From Phycisphaerae bacterium (GTDB lineage Bacteria; Planctomycetota; Phycisphaerae; JAJVII01): DNA of 7,673 nucleotides. The notes beneath the pieces are model-generated. The model had not been told where the DNA came from, did not search any database, and saw only the letters and a list, made by a program, of their open reading frames with translations. Positions 1 to 5,957 of the stretch are shown here, piece by piece (the first letter of the stretch is position 1; each line of letters starts with the position of its first letter). Made by a program: the position numbers and the translations under genes. The stretch is taken from positions 1 through 7,673 of the forward strand of contig JAQTVL010000208.1 of the NCBI GenBank assembly GCA_028706835.1, read 5' to 3'.

Positions 1-869
1 GCTGTGGCCGCAAGGGCGAATCAAAGAGTGGCTTGCGCGTCCTGTGCAGCACGTTCCCGATGTATGTGTTCACGCGAAACGTGACCGATGGGCGCGGCGA
101 CGTCCAGGTCGGCCTGATGCTGCCCGCGGCAGCGGGCTGTCCGCACGATTATGCGCTCACGCCTCGGGACATGCAGAAGATTGCGGCTGCGGACGTGTTC
201 ATTGCGAACGGCCTGGGGCTGGAGGAGTATCTCGGCGAGCCGCTGCGGAGGGCGAACGCGAAGATCAAGGTGATCGACACCTCCGGCGGCGTTCGCGGAA
301 TCGCGACGATGGCCGACGAGGACGGGTACGGCCGCGGGGCCGCTGCAAATCCGCACCTGTTCGCGAGTCCCCGGCGGGCAGCGCGGATCGTGCGCAACAT
401 CGCCGCTGAACTGGGAAAGATCGACCCGGCGGGCGCGGAGTTGTACCGCAGGAATGCCGAGGCCTACGCCGCCCGGCTGGAGACGCTGGCGGATGACTTC
501 GTGCGTGTGGCCAAGGGGCTGCGGTCGACGAAGATTGTGACCGAGCATGCGGTGTTCGACTACCTGGCTGCCGACGCGGGACTGACCATCGTCGCGGTCA
601 TCGAGGAAACGCCCGGCCAGGAGCCGTCAGCCGCCGGGATGATCCGGCTCGTCAAGACGATCCGTAGCAGCGGCGCGAAGGCTGTTCTCATTGAGCCACA
701 GTACCCCGCCAACGTTGGCCAGACGATCGCGAAGGAGGCGGGCATTCCGGTGGCGGTGCTGGACCCCGTGGCGAGCGGGCCTGACGACGCCGGGCTCGAC
801 TACTACGAGAAGGCCATGCGAAGCAACATCGAGGCCCTCAAGAGCGTCCTCGGCTTCACCACGCACTAA
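1..869 (+). CDS. znuA: Zinc/manganese ABC transporter substrate-binding lipoprotein (ZnuA/TroA family), 5' partial
   Basis: This is the periplasmic or membrane-tethered metal-binding component of an ABC importer for Zn2+ (or Mn2+). The frame is open from base 3 and the first whole codon is Cys, followed by GRKGES and then a beta strand (LRVLCSTFPMY). That is how a lipoprotein looks just after its lipobox Cys, so only the signal peptide should be missing. The TTG at 33 is internal, not a start. Counting the Cys as residue 1, likely metal ligands are His48 (PHDY), His118 (NPH), His182 (TEHAVFDYLA) and Glu231 (IEPQ). The C-terminal IAKEAGIPVAVLDP segment is also typical of the family. The long His-rich loop of many ZnuA proteins is absent, so Zn versus Mn specificity is not settled. 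No permease or ATPase gene follows, so they would lie upstream or elsewhere. The family call is firm; the metal and gene symbol are less so. Confidence 0.85.
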   Translation, partial: CGRKGESKSGLRVLCSTFPMYVFTRNVTDGRGDVQVGLMLPAAAGCPHDYALTPRDMQKIAAADVFIANGLGLEEYLGEPLRRANAKIKVIDTSGGVRGIATMADEDGYGRGAAANPHLFASPRRAARIVRNIAAELGKIDPAGAELYRRNAEAYAARLETLADDFVRVAKGLRSTKIVTEHAVFDYLAADAGLTIVAVIEETPGQEPSAAGMIRLVKTIRSSGAKAVLIEPQYPANVGQTIAKEAGIPVAVLDPVASGPDDAGLDYYEKAMRSNIEALKSVLGFTTH

Positions 870-2926
870 CTGCCGATCTTCGGCGCCCCGCCGGTCGGCT
901 CTTCGATCTTCAGCGGCGAGTCATCCGGCTGGCTCGACCGCGGCCCGTCGAGGTTCGGATCTTCGGTGATGGTTTCGTCGCCGGCCAGCGGCTGGTCGTT
1001 GGCCAGATCCACGCTCGCGCTTCGTAGTTGCTGGAGATGGATCTTCGACGGAATCGAGTTGTTCTGCGCCAGTTGGTAGAGCACGTGCACCATCTGGCTG
1101 TAGTTCAGGCCCAGGCCCCTCAGTTCACCGGTGTCGACGTCCGGCAGCGGGGCGTTGCCCAAGTTGCGGACCACGTCGCGGACCAGCAGGCCGCACGCCA
1201 TATCGGTCGTCGGGGTGCGGCGAATCATCGGCTGCTTCGTGCCCGGGTCGACGACCGGCTTGCCCCTATCATCGAGCACCGGCTCCTCGAGCATCTTGAC
1301 GATCATCAGCCGATCGGTCGCCGGGTCGGCCCGCATCATCGTCAGCTTCTCTTCCTTCGCCCTGGCGGAGATGGTCACGCCCGTGCGAGCGCTGTGCAGG
1401 AACAGCGGCGCGGACACGCGCATGGTATCGCCGCCGAACAGCACGATCCTCGGCCGCTCCGACCGCGTCACGTAGATCAGGTAGGGTCCCTGGCATCGCA
1501 CGATGTCGAGCTGGAATCCGAGCCCCTCCAGCCCAATCTGATAGCTTTCGATCAGCCCGGAGCCCAGCCGGCTCATGCTGCGATACGCCTCGGTGCGGAG
1601 TTCGACATTGTCCTCGTCGAGCAGTGGGGCGAGGTGGGTGGCGATGTTGCCGAACTTGTGCGGGTGGCCCAGTGCCTGGGTCGCCTGAAGGCGATAAGGG
1701 TGCTCCTTGTTCTTCATGATCTCCAGCATCACACGCAATGCCAGGCTGTCGCCAATCCGCAGGCCCGCATAGGCGGCGTGGAACGCGATGGCCGGCCGAT
1801 CGCTCGAATACAGCGGCTGAAGCATCGCCAGGCAGGGCTTGCCGATCGCGGCGAACGTAATGGCGGCGCGGAGCCGGTCGGCGTCTTTCACGTCCGGCTG
1901 GGAGATCTCCTCGACGAGTTGGCCAGTCCGCCGTTCGAGGAAGCCAGGTTCGCGGCGGAGGTAGGTCTGGCGCACGAGGGCCAGCCACCAGTTCACCTGG
2001 CTGCGGTATTCCGGCGGCACCTTCAACTCGATCAGGCTCGGGCCGGTCGCGTGGGCGCAGCCGTGCAGATAGGCGGGGCAGGGGAACCGCGTGTTCAACT
2101 GCTCCTGGGCGATGTTCGCGTGAGCGTAATCCGGCTCGCGGAAGATCAGTTGCAGCGGCTGGTCCTTGAGGGTCATTGCCCCGCCCAGCACCCAGGCCCG
2201 GCGGAAGTCGACCGGCGTGCCGACCGGCGCGCCCACGCCACCGTCGTCCGGCCGGCTGGTGGTGCGGAACGGGTTGTCCATGTCAGGCTCGGCGGCCTTG
2301 GGATGTTCGGCGAACGGGTTGATGAAGACCGGGCCCGAGGCGACGGCCATCGGTTTGCCGTGGATGAGGCCCCCGCTGGTGCCGCGGCGCCAGACCGACA
2401 GGTCCGTTATGATCAGCACGCCGCCTTCGAGGCTGGTCGTTTGCGAGCCGGGCAGGGCGGTGACGAGGACGTCGAACGTCTCGTTGGCCAGGGCGCCGGC
2501 GGGCATCATGCCGCGGACCTCAACGGCGGCGGTGTTCATCGAGTCGATCCACTGGTCGATCTTGAGGCCCTGGAGCACCGACATCGTCTCGCCGACGCGC
2601 ATGCGCATAAGCTGATTCAGGATCACCTTGCGAATCCCGGGCGGGCATTCCCGGGACCCTGTCGGTTTCGGTATGACCACCAGGCCGTAGCCGCGGACCA
2701 GGATCGTCTGGTCGACGGGGACCTCCCCGTACGAGCCGATCGAGTCATCGTAGCTGGCGACGGGTTTCGACGGTGCGGTTGGCGGCGGGGCCGGCGGCTT
2801 CGGGTCGCCAAACAGCGAACAACCGGCCAGCCCGGCCAGCAGCACAATCAGGGCGGAAGCAGCCACCCAGCCGAGCGGTTGGGCCGAGACCCACCGGCGG
2901 GTGCGGGACGAATGAAGGTTCGCCAT
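866..2926 (-). CDS. Large lipoprotein with FlgI (P-ring)-like region plus HEAT-like helices
   Basis: This 686-aa protein starts at the ATG at 2926, preceded at 6 bases by GAGGTG; the in-frame TTG codons further upstream lack such a site. It has a basic N-terminus, one hydrophobic segment and a lipobox LAGC with Cys36, then a Pro-rich linker (about 42-55). It is therefore probably an outer-membrane-anchored lipoprotein. Residues about 70-325 resemble flagellar P-ring protein FlgI in order: RGYGLVV (78-84), TAAVEVRGMMPAGA (132-145), FDVLVTALPG, SLEGGVLIITDL (165-176), then LQLIFREPDY with a following LNTRF and a VPPEYR segment. Canonical FlgI is about 365 aa and is secreted, not lipidated. Residues about 345-455 look like HEAT-type helical pairs; about 460-600 appear beta-rich and unassigned. 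No other flagellar gene is visible, so a role in a P-ring proper is doubtful; a ring- or scaffold-forming envelope protein is an inference. No reliable gene symbol. Confidence 0.72.
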   Translation of the reverse strand: MANLHSSRTRRWVSAQPLGWVAASALIVLLAGLAGCSLFGDPKPPAPPPTAPSKPVASYDDSIGSYGEVPVDQTILVRGYGLVVIPKPTGSRECPPGIRKVILNQLMRMRVGETMSVLQGLKIDQWIDSMNTAAVEVRGMMPAGALANETFDVLVTALPGSQTTSLEGGVLIITDLSVWRRGTSGGLIHGKPMAVASGPVFINPFAEHPKAAEPDMDNPFRTTSRPDDGGVGAPVGTPVDFRRAWVLGGAMTLKDQPLQLIFREPDYAHANIAQEQLNTRFPCPAYLHGCAHATGPSLIELKVPPEYRSQVNWWLALVRQTYLRREPGFLERRTGQLVEEISQPDVKDADRLRAAITFAAIGKPCLAMLQPLYSSDRPAIAFHAAYAGLRIGDSLALRVMLEIMKNKEHPYRLQATQALGHPHKFGNIATHLAPLLDEDNVELRTEAYRSMSRLGSGLIESYQIGLEGLGFQLDIVRCQGPYLIYVTRSERPRIVLFGGDTMRVSAPLFLHSARTGVTISARAKEEKLTMMRADPATDRLMIVKMLEEPVLDDRGKPVVDPGTKQPMIRRTPTTDMACGLLVRDVVRNLGNAPLPDVDTGELRGLGLNYSQMVHVLYQLAQNNSIPSKIHLQQLRSASVDLANDQPLAGDETITEDPNLDGPRSSQPDDSPLKIEEPTGGAPKIGS

Positions 2927-2932
2927 CCGATT

Positions 2933-2938
2933 CACCTC
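2933..2938 (-). promoter_or_regulatory. Ribosome binding site of the FlgI-like lipoprotein gene
   Basis: GAGGTG on the minus strand lies 6 bases before the ATG at 2926. It decides the start in favour of this ATG over the in-frame TTG codons at 2947 and 2944. Confidence 0.6.
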
Positions 2939-3112
2939 GAGCAACAAGGAGCAACGTTTCCAGGCCGGTTCGGGATGCAGGATCGTATGATCGCTCGTAT
3001 CAAGTGATCCATGCTAACCGTCTACGGGCGATTCGGTCAAGGTCCGCCTTGGGCGTTCGGCAGGGAGGCGGTCAGCGTTCAGTTGACTCCCGGCCGCTTC
3101 GTCGCCGACCGC

Positions 3113-3122
3113 TCGAATTCGA
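3113..3122. repeat. Palindrome, first of a related pair
   Basis: TCGAATTCGA is a perfect 10-base palindrome, preceded by GC to read GCTCGAAT at 3111-3118. The same word recurs at 3162-3169. It lies about 120 bases before the sigma gene. Confidence 0.4.
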
Positions 3123-3162
3123 TTGGCGAGACCGCCCCCCGGCCGCTAAGATTCGTTGGTGG

Positions 3163-3173
3163 CTCGAATCGAG
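3163..3173. repeat. Palindrome, second of a related pair
   Basis: CTCGAATCGAG is a palindrome of 5-base arms around one base. It shares GCTCGAAT with the palindrome 51 bases upstream and lies about 70 bases before the sigma start, where an operator could act. Confidence 0.4.
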
Positions 3174-3242
3174 TCCGAGGCGGGCGCGGCGTCGCGCTCA
3201 CCATTTTCCGCGAACACCCTGGACGGTGGAACGTAGATAGCT

Positions 3243-3860
3243 GTGGACGAGCGTGAACACGCCAGCGACGAGTCGTTGATGTCGGCCTACCAGCACGGAA
3301 CCGTGGCCGCCTTCGACGAACTTGTGGACCGCTATGTCCGGGAACTCCATGCGTTCCTGGCGCGGTTCGTCGGCGATCGGACGCTGGCCGAGGATATCTT
3401 GCAGGAGACGTTCCTGCAAATCCATCTGTCGGCGGACAGTTTCGACCCGTCGCAGCGGTTCCGCCCGTGGCTGTTCACGATCGCCGCGAACAAGGCGCGG
3501 GACCGGCTGAGACGCCAGGCCCGCCGGACGGCGGCGTCGCTGGATGCTCCGGTCGAAGGGCCGGAGGGAGACAAGGGCACGTTCCTGGACCTGGTGGTCT
3601 CCAATGCCCCTCCGCCGCACACGGACGTGGAGGAGGAGGAGACGCGGGTGGCGGTTCGCAAGCTCGTCCAGGGCATGCCCGCCCATTTGCGCGAGGTGTT
3701 GGTCCTGAGCTACTTCCATAACTTCAGCTACAAGGAAGTGGCCAGGATCCTCGATGTGCCTATCGGCACGGTCAAGAGCCGGCTGCACGCCGCGGTCGCC
3801 TACTTCGCACAGAAGTGGAGAGTGGCCGCGGGCCGAACCGGTGAACGTCGCAGCCGTTAA
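3243..3860 (+). CDS. ECF-family RNA polymerase sigma factor (sigma-70 family)
   Basis: This 205-aa protein directs RNA polymerase to a specific promoter set. Region sigma2 covers about residues 9-92: DESLM and AFDELVDRY, then the core-binding stretch LAEDILQETFLQIH (48-61), then FRPWLFTIAANKARDRLRR (73-91) with the promoter-melting and -10 recognition residues. An acidic linker (about 95-140) leads to sigma4, which starts near MPAHLREVLVLSYF (145 on) with the helix-turn-helix SYKEVARILDVPIGTVKSRL from 162. Sigma1 and sigma3 are absent, as in ECF factors. An in-frame TAG at 3234-3236 limits the N-terminus. The GTG at 3243 is the only start that keeps the conserved DESLM motif; GGTGGA at 3225-3230 is a weak, somewhat distant ribosome site. 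An anti-sigma-like membrane gene follows after 64 bases, suggesting a sigma/anti-sigma pair. The specific ECF group is not assigned. Confidence 0.93.
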   Translation: MDEREHASDESLMSAYQHGTVAAFDELVDRYVRELHAFLARFVGDRTLAEDILQETFLQIHLSADSFDPSQRFRPWLFTIAANKARDRLRRQARRTAASLDAPVEGPEGDKGTFLDLVVSNAPPPHTDVEEEETRVAVRKLVQGMPAHLREVLVLSYFHNFSYKEVARILDVPIGTVKSRLHAAVAYFAQKWRVAAGRTGERRSR

Positions 3861-3911
3861 GTGCATACGTTCGTTCTAAGCAGGTTTTGTGCCCGCACGT
3901 GGGGTGGCATC

Positions 3912-3917
3912 AGGAGG
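3912..3917 (+). promoter_or_regulatory. Ribosome binding site that sets the anti-sigma gene start
   Basis: A full AGGAGG sits 7 bases before the GTG at 3925. It supports that GTG over the in-frame GTG at 3889, which lacks a comparable site and would place AGGAGG inside the coding sequence. Confidence 0.8.
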
Positions 3918-3924
3918 TCTGGCT

Positions 3925-4902
3925 GTGGAAGCCAACGGATCGACCCGCGACGAGCCGCAGCGCCCGCCCATAAGCGACGACGACCTGCTGGACTGGTCCC
4001 TCGGCCATCTGGAGAGCCCGGGCCGCGAGGCGGTCGAGGAGCGGCTTGCCGATTCCCCGGACCTGCGGCAGCGCGTCGATGCGGTCCATCGCACCCTGGC
4101 CGTGCTGGACAAATACAAGGTCGAGCCGGCCGGCGACGACCTGGCGGATCGCGTCCGGCGGCATGTCGCCGAGGCCCGCGGCCGCACGCCCGAACGAAAG
4201 CTCCTCCGCCCGTCGCTGTTTAGCTTTGCCGAGATTGGGGCCGCTGCCGCCGCCATCCTGCTGCTTACGCTCGTGTTCGTGCCCGGCGCGATGCGGGCGC
4301 GGTGGATGAAGCAGCGGGTGGCTTGCGAGGCCAATATGCGGTCGATCGGCGTCGCGCTGGAACACTACGCCAACAATCACGACCGGATGCTCCCCTTCCC
4401 GGACCTGGCCGCGGGCGGCAACTGGCTGGCGCGCGACAACGGCCGGCATCCCACCGGCACGGCGCCGCTGTTCATTCTTGTCCGGGACAAGGCCGTCCAG
4501 TCGTCCGATATGGTTTGCCCCGCCTGCTCCGATCGCCCGTTCGTGGGCGAGACAGCCGGGCTGGTGGATTTTCCGAGCGCGGAATTCGTCTCCTACAGTT
4601 TCCAGAACCTCTACGGCGCGGCCACGCCGATCGTCCAGGATCGCGCCCGCCCCAGGCCGGTGCTGGCCGACCGCAACCCGCTGTTCCGCGACGGCCAGTT
4701 CTGCTCGGATGTCGCGACCACGAGCAACAGCTTCAACCACGGCCGCGACGAGGGCCAGAACGTTCTGTTCACCGATGGCCGAGTTCGCTGGGTGGATCGT
4801 CCTGAGGTCGATGGCGACAACATCTGGCAGGCGGGCTCGACGCGATCCTACAAGGGAACCGAGACGGCCACGAGCGCGACCGACTGGTTCTTCGCGCCCT
4901 GA
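3925..4902 (+). CDS. Membrane anti-sigma-like protein fused to H-X9-DG (DUF1559-type) pseudopilin-like domain
   Basis: This 325-aa protein starts at GTG 3925. Residues about 17-85 form an anti-sigma-like helical module (DDDLLDWSLGHLESPGREAVEERLADSPDLRQRV and on), which would hold the upstream ECF factor in the cytoplasm. At the place where zinc-binding anti-sigma domains carry HxxxCxxC, this protein has Arg40, Ser44 and Leu47, so zinc binding there is lost. One membrane segment follows (about 102-121). The outer part begins with CEANMRSIGVALEHYANNHD (from 134), like the post-helix part of planctomycete DUF1559 pseudopilins. It has a CPAC pair (198-201) and ends in a variant of the H-X9-DG motif: His272, then QNVLFTDG with Asp284-Gly285, so 11 residues separate His and Asp. 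The prepilin cleavage site is replaced by the anti-sigma/TM part. The sigma gene is 64 bases upstream. Its role as a signal-sensing anti-sigma factor is inferred. Confidence 0.78.
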   Translation: MEANGSTRDEPQRPPISDDDLLDWSLGHLESPGREAVEERLADSPDLRQRVDAVHRTLAVLDKYKVEPAGDDLADRVRRHVAEARGRTPERKLLRPSLFSFAEIGAAAAAILLLTLVFVPGAMRARWMKQRVACEANMRSIGVALEHYANNHDRMLPFPDLAAGGNWLARDNGRHPTGTAPLFILVRDKAVQSSDMVCPACSDRPFVGETAGLVDFPSAEFVSYSFQNLYGAATPIVQDRARPRPVLADRNPLFRDGQFCSDVATTSNSFNHGRDEGQNVLFTDGRVRWVDRPEVDGDNIWQAGSTRSYKGTETATSATDWFFAP

Positions 4903-4917
4903 AGTTGCACCTTGACC

Positions 4918-4922
4918 AAGGA
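4918..4922 (+). promoter_or_regulatory. Ribosome binding site of the glycosidase-like gene
   Basis: AAGGA lies 6 bases before the GTG at 4929. The in-frame TTG at 4905, only 2 bases after the previous stop, has no comparable site at the right distance. Confidence 0.6.
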
Positions 4923-4928
4923 TGGCAC

Positions 4929-5957
4929 GTGGATCTGCCCGAGACCCACTTCTACCTGTTCGGGATGGGCGACCGCCCGAAAATGCTCTACCGTTCCGGG
5001 CAACTGCTTGACGCGATGACGCGCGAAACCATTGCACGCTTTCCCGTGCGCTCCGAGCGGATCATGCCCGCGGACTACCGCGTGGAATGGGTCGCTACGG
5101 ACGGATCAGCCGGTGCGATCTTCGAGGACGAGGCGGGCGTCTGGCTCGAACGTGGTCGGGAACTGCGCCCGCTGGCACGGGGCAAACTGTCGCTGCCGCA
5201 ATTCGAGACGTTCCGTCACGCCGCGCTGCTCCGAGTGTTGCACCACGAAATGCTGATCAATATCATCGCGGGCCGGCCGGTGCCCAACCTGTTCGTTTAC
5301 CCCAAGCCGTGGCTTCGCGACGCGGCGAGCGTCGCCATGGCGTTGAAGTTGACGGGCAATGTGAACCTGTTGAGCGATTGGATCGGCTCGCTTGCCGACC
5401 CATTCGACCGGAACAACGCCGGCAACAGCGAGCCGGACAATCTCGGCCAGACGCTGTATCTCGCGTCGCTCACGTCGTCGCCGGTCCATCCCGTGGTCGA
5501 GGCGGCAGTCGCAGCGGCGGAGCAATGCCGCCGGGGAGACTACATCGTCGGCATCACCGATGGCCGGGAGCATCCGGTCTACCAGACGAAGTGGCTGAAG
5601 TTCGGCCTGGCGGCGCTGAAACTGGACGACCCGTTCGAGATTCCCGAGATCGCCGACTCGTATTCGTCGCTGTTCTGGATGGGCTATCGCGACCGGCATG
5701 TGCCGGCTGGGCGGTTCAACCAGCGGCAGCGAGAGAGCTATCCGTATCTCGCCTGGGCGGAGGCGCACTTTCACGGCACGCCGCCGCCGATGGAGTTATC
5801 CAGCCCCGGCTACCCGATGACATGGGAGGCTGCCGCCTCGCAAGCGGAGTACGCGGCGATGGCCTGGGTGGGGCAGGATTTCACCGACCGGCGAATCTGC
5901 ATGCCGCACTCGTGGCATGCCGCGGAGATGTTCCTCTACTTGATCGAAGCCGACTGA
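4929..5957 (+). CDS. Conserved protein of unknown function with (alpha/alpha)6 glycosidase-like motifs
   Basis: This 342-aa protein starts at GTG 4929. It has no signal peptide or membrane segment, so it is likely cytoplasmic. After an N-terminal FYLFGMGDRPKMLYR block, it has features of the six-hairpin glycosidase toroid. These are WLRD at 128-131 (as in the W-x-R-D entrance helix of glucoamylase/GH15-like enzymes), DPFDRNNAG (157-165) with PDNLGQ (169-174), and a C-terminal MPHSWHAAEMFLYL (325-338) like the closing helix of such barrels. Glycosidases of this fold are usually larger, and I cannot identify a catalytic acid/base pair. Enzyme activity on carbohydrates is therefore an inference; I recall similar unnamed proteins in other bacteria but no described function. 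It lies 26 bases after the anti-sigma gene, so co-transcription is plausible. Its last 22 bases overlap the end of convergent hydF. Confidence 0.75.
   Translation: MDLPETHFYLFGMGDRPKMLYRSGQLLDAMTRETIARFPVRSERIMPADYRVEWVATDGSAGAIFEDEAGVWLERGRELRPLARGKLSLPQFETFRHAALLRVLHHEMLINIIAGRPVPNLFVYPKPWLRDAASVAMALKLTGNVNLLSDWIGSLADPFDRNNAGNSEPDNLGQTLYLASLTSSPVHPVVEAAVAAAEQCRRGDYIVGITDGREHPVYQTKWLKFGLAALKLDDPFEIPEIADSYSSLFWMGYRDRHVPAGRFNQRQRESYPYLAWAEAHFHGTPPPMELSSPGYPMTWEAAASQAEYAAMAWVGQDFTDRRICMPHSWHAAEMFLYLIEAD

Larger units (their letters stand above)
2927..3242. promoter_or_regulatory. Divergent intergenic region between FlgI-like gene and ECF sigma gene
   Basis: This 316-base stretch lies between two outward-facing genes and should hold both promoters. 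I see no convincing coding region. A TTGACT at 3083-3088 resembles a -35 box but has no -10 match at 16-18 bases. Two related palindromes (3113-3122 and 3163-3173) both follow the word GCTCGAAT and are the best operator candidates. No convincing promoter can be placed by eye in this GC-rich background. Confidence 0.5.

Noticed and set aside
1028..3007. A 659-codon open frame on the plus strand opposite the FlgI-like gene.
   Set aside because: It is the antisense of a well-supported gene in high-GC DNA, has no recognisable domain, is rich in His/Arg/Gly/Ala typical of shadow frames, and has no ribosome site.
3083..3088. TTGACT as a housekeeping -35 box for the sigma gene.
   Set aside because: No -10-like hexamer at 16-18 bases downstream; the region there is GC-rich.
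3228..3232. GGAAC word just before the sigma gene, as in -35 boxes of ECF promoters, suggesting autoregulation.
   Set aside because: It lies 11 bases before the start codon, so the matching -10 and start site would fall inside the coding sequence; no matching -10 seen.
3910..5037. A 375-codon minus-strand open frame opposite the anti-sigma gene.
   Set aside because: No domain or start signal; the plus strand has an AGGAGG site and clear anti-sigma and H-X9-DG motifs.
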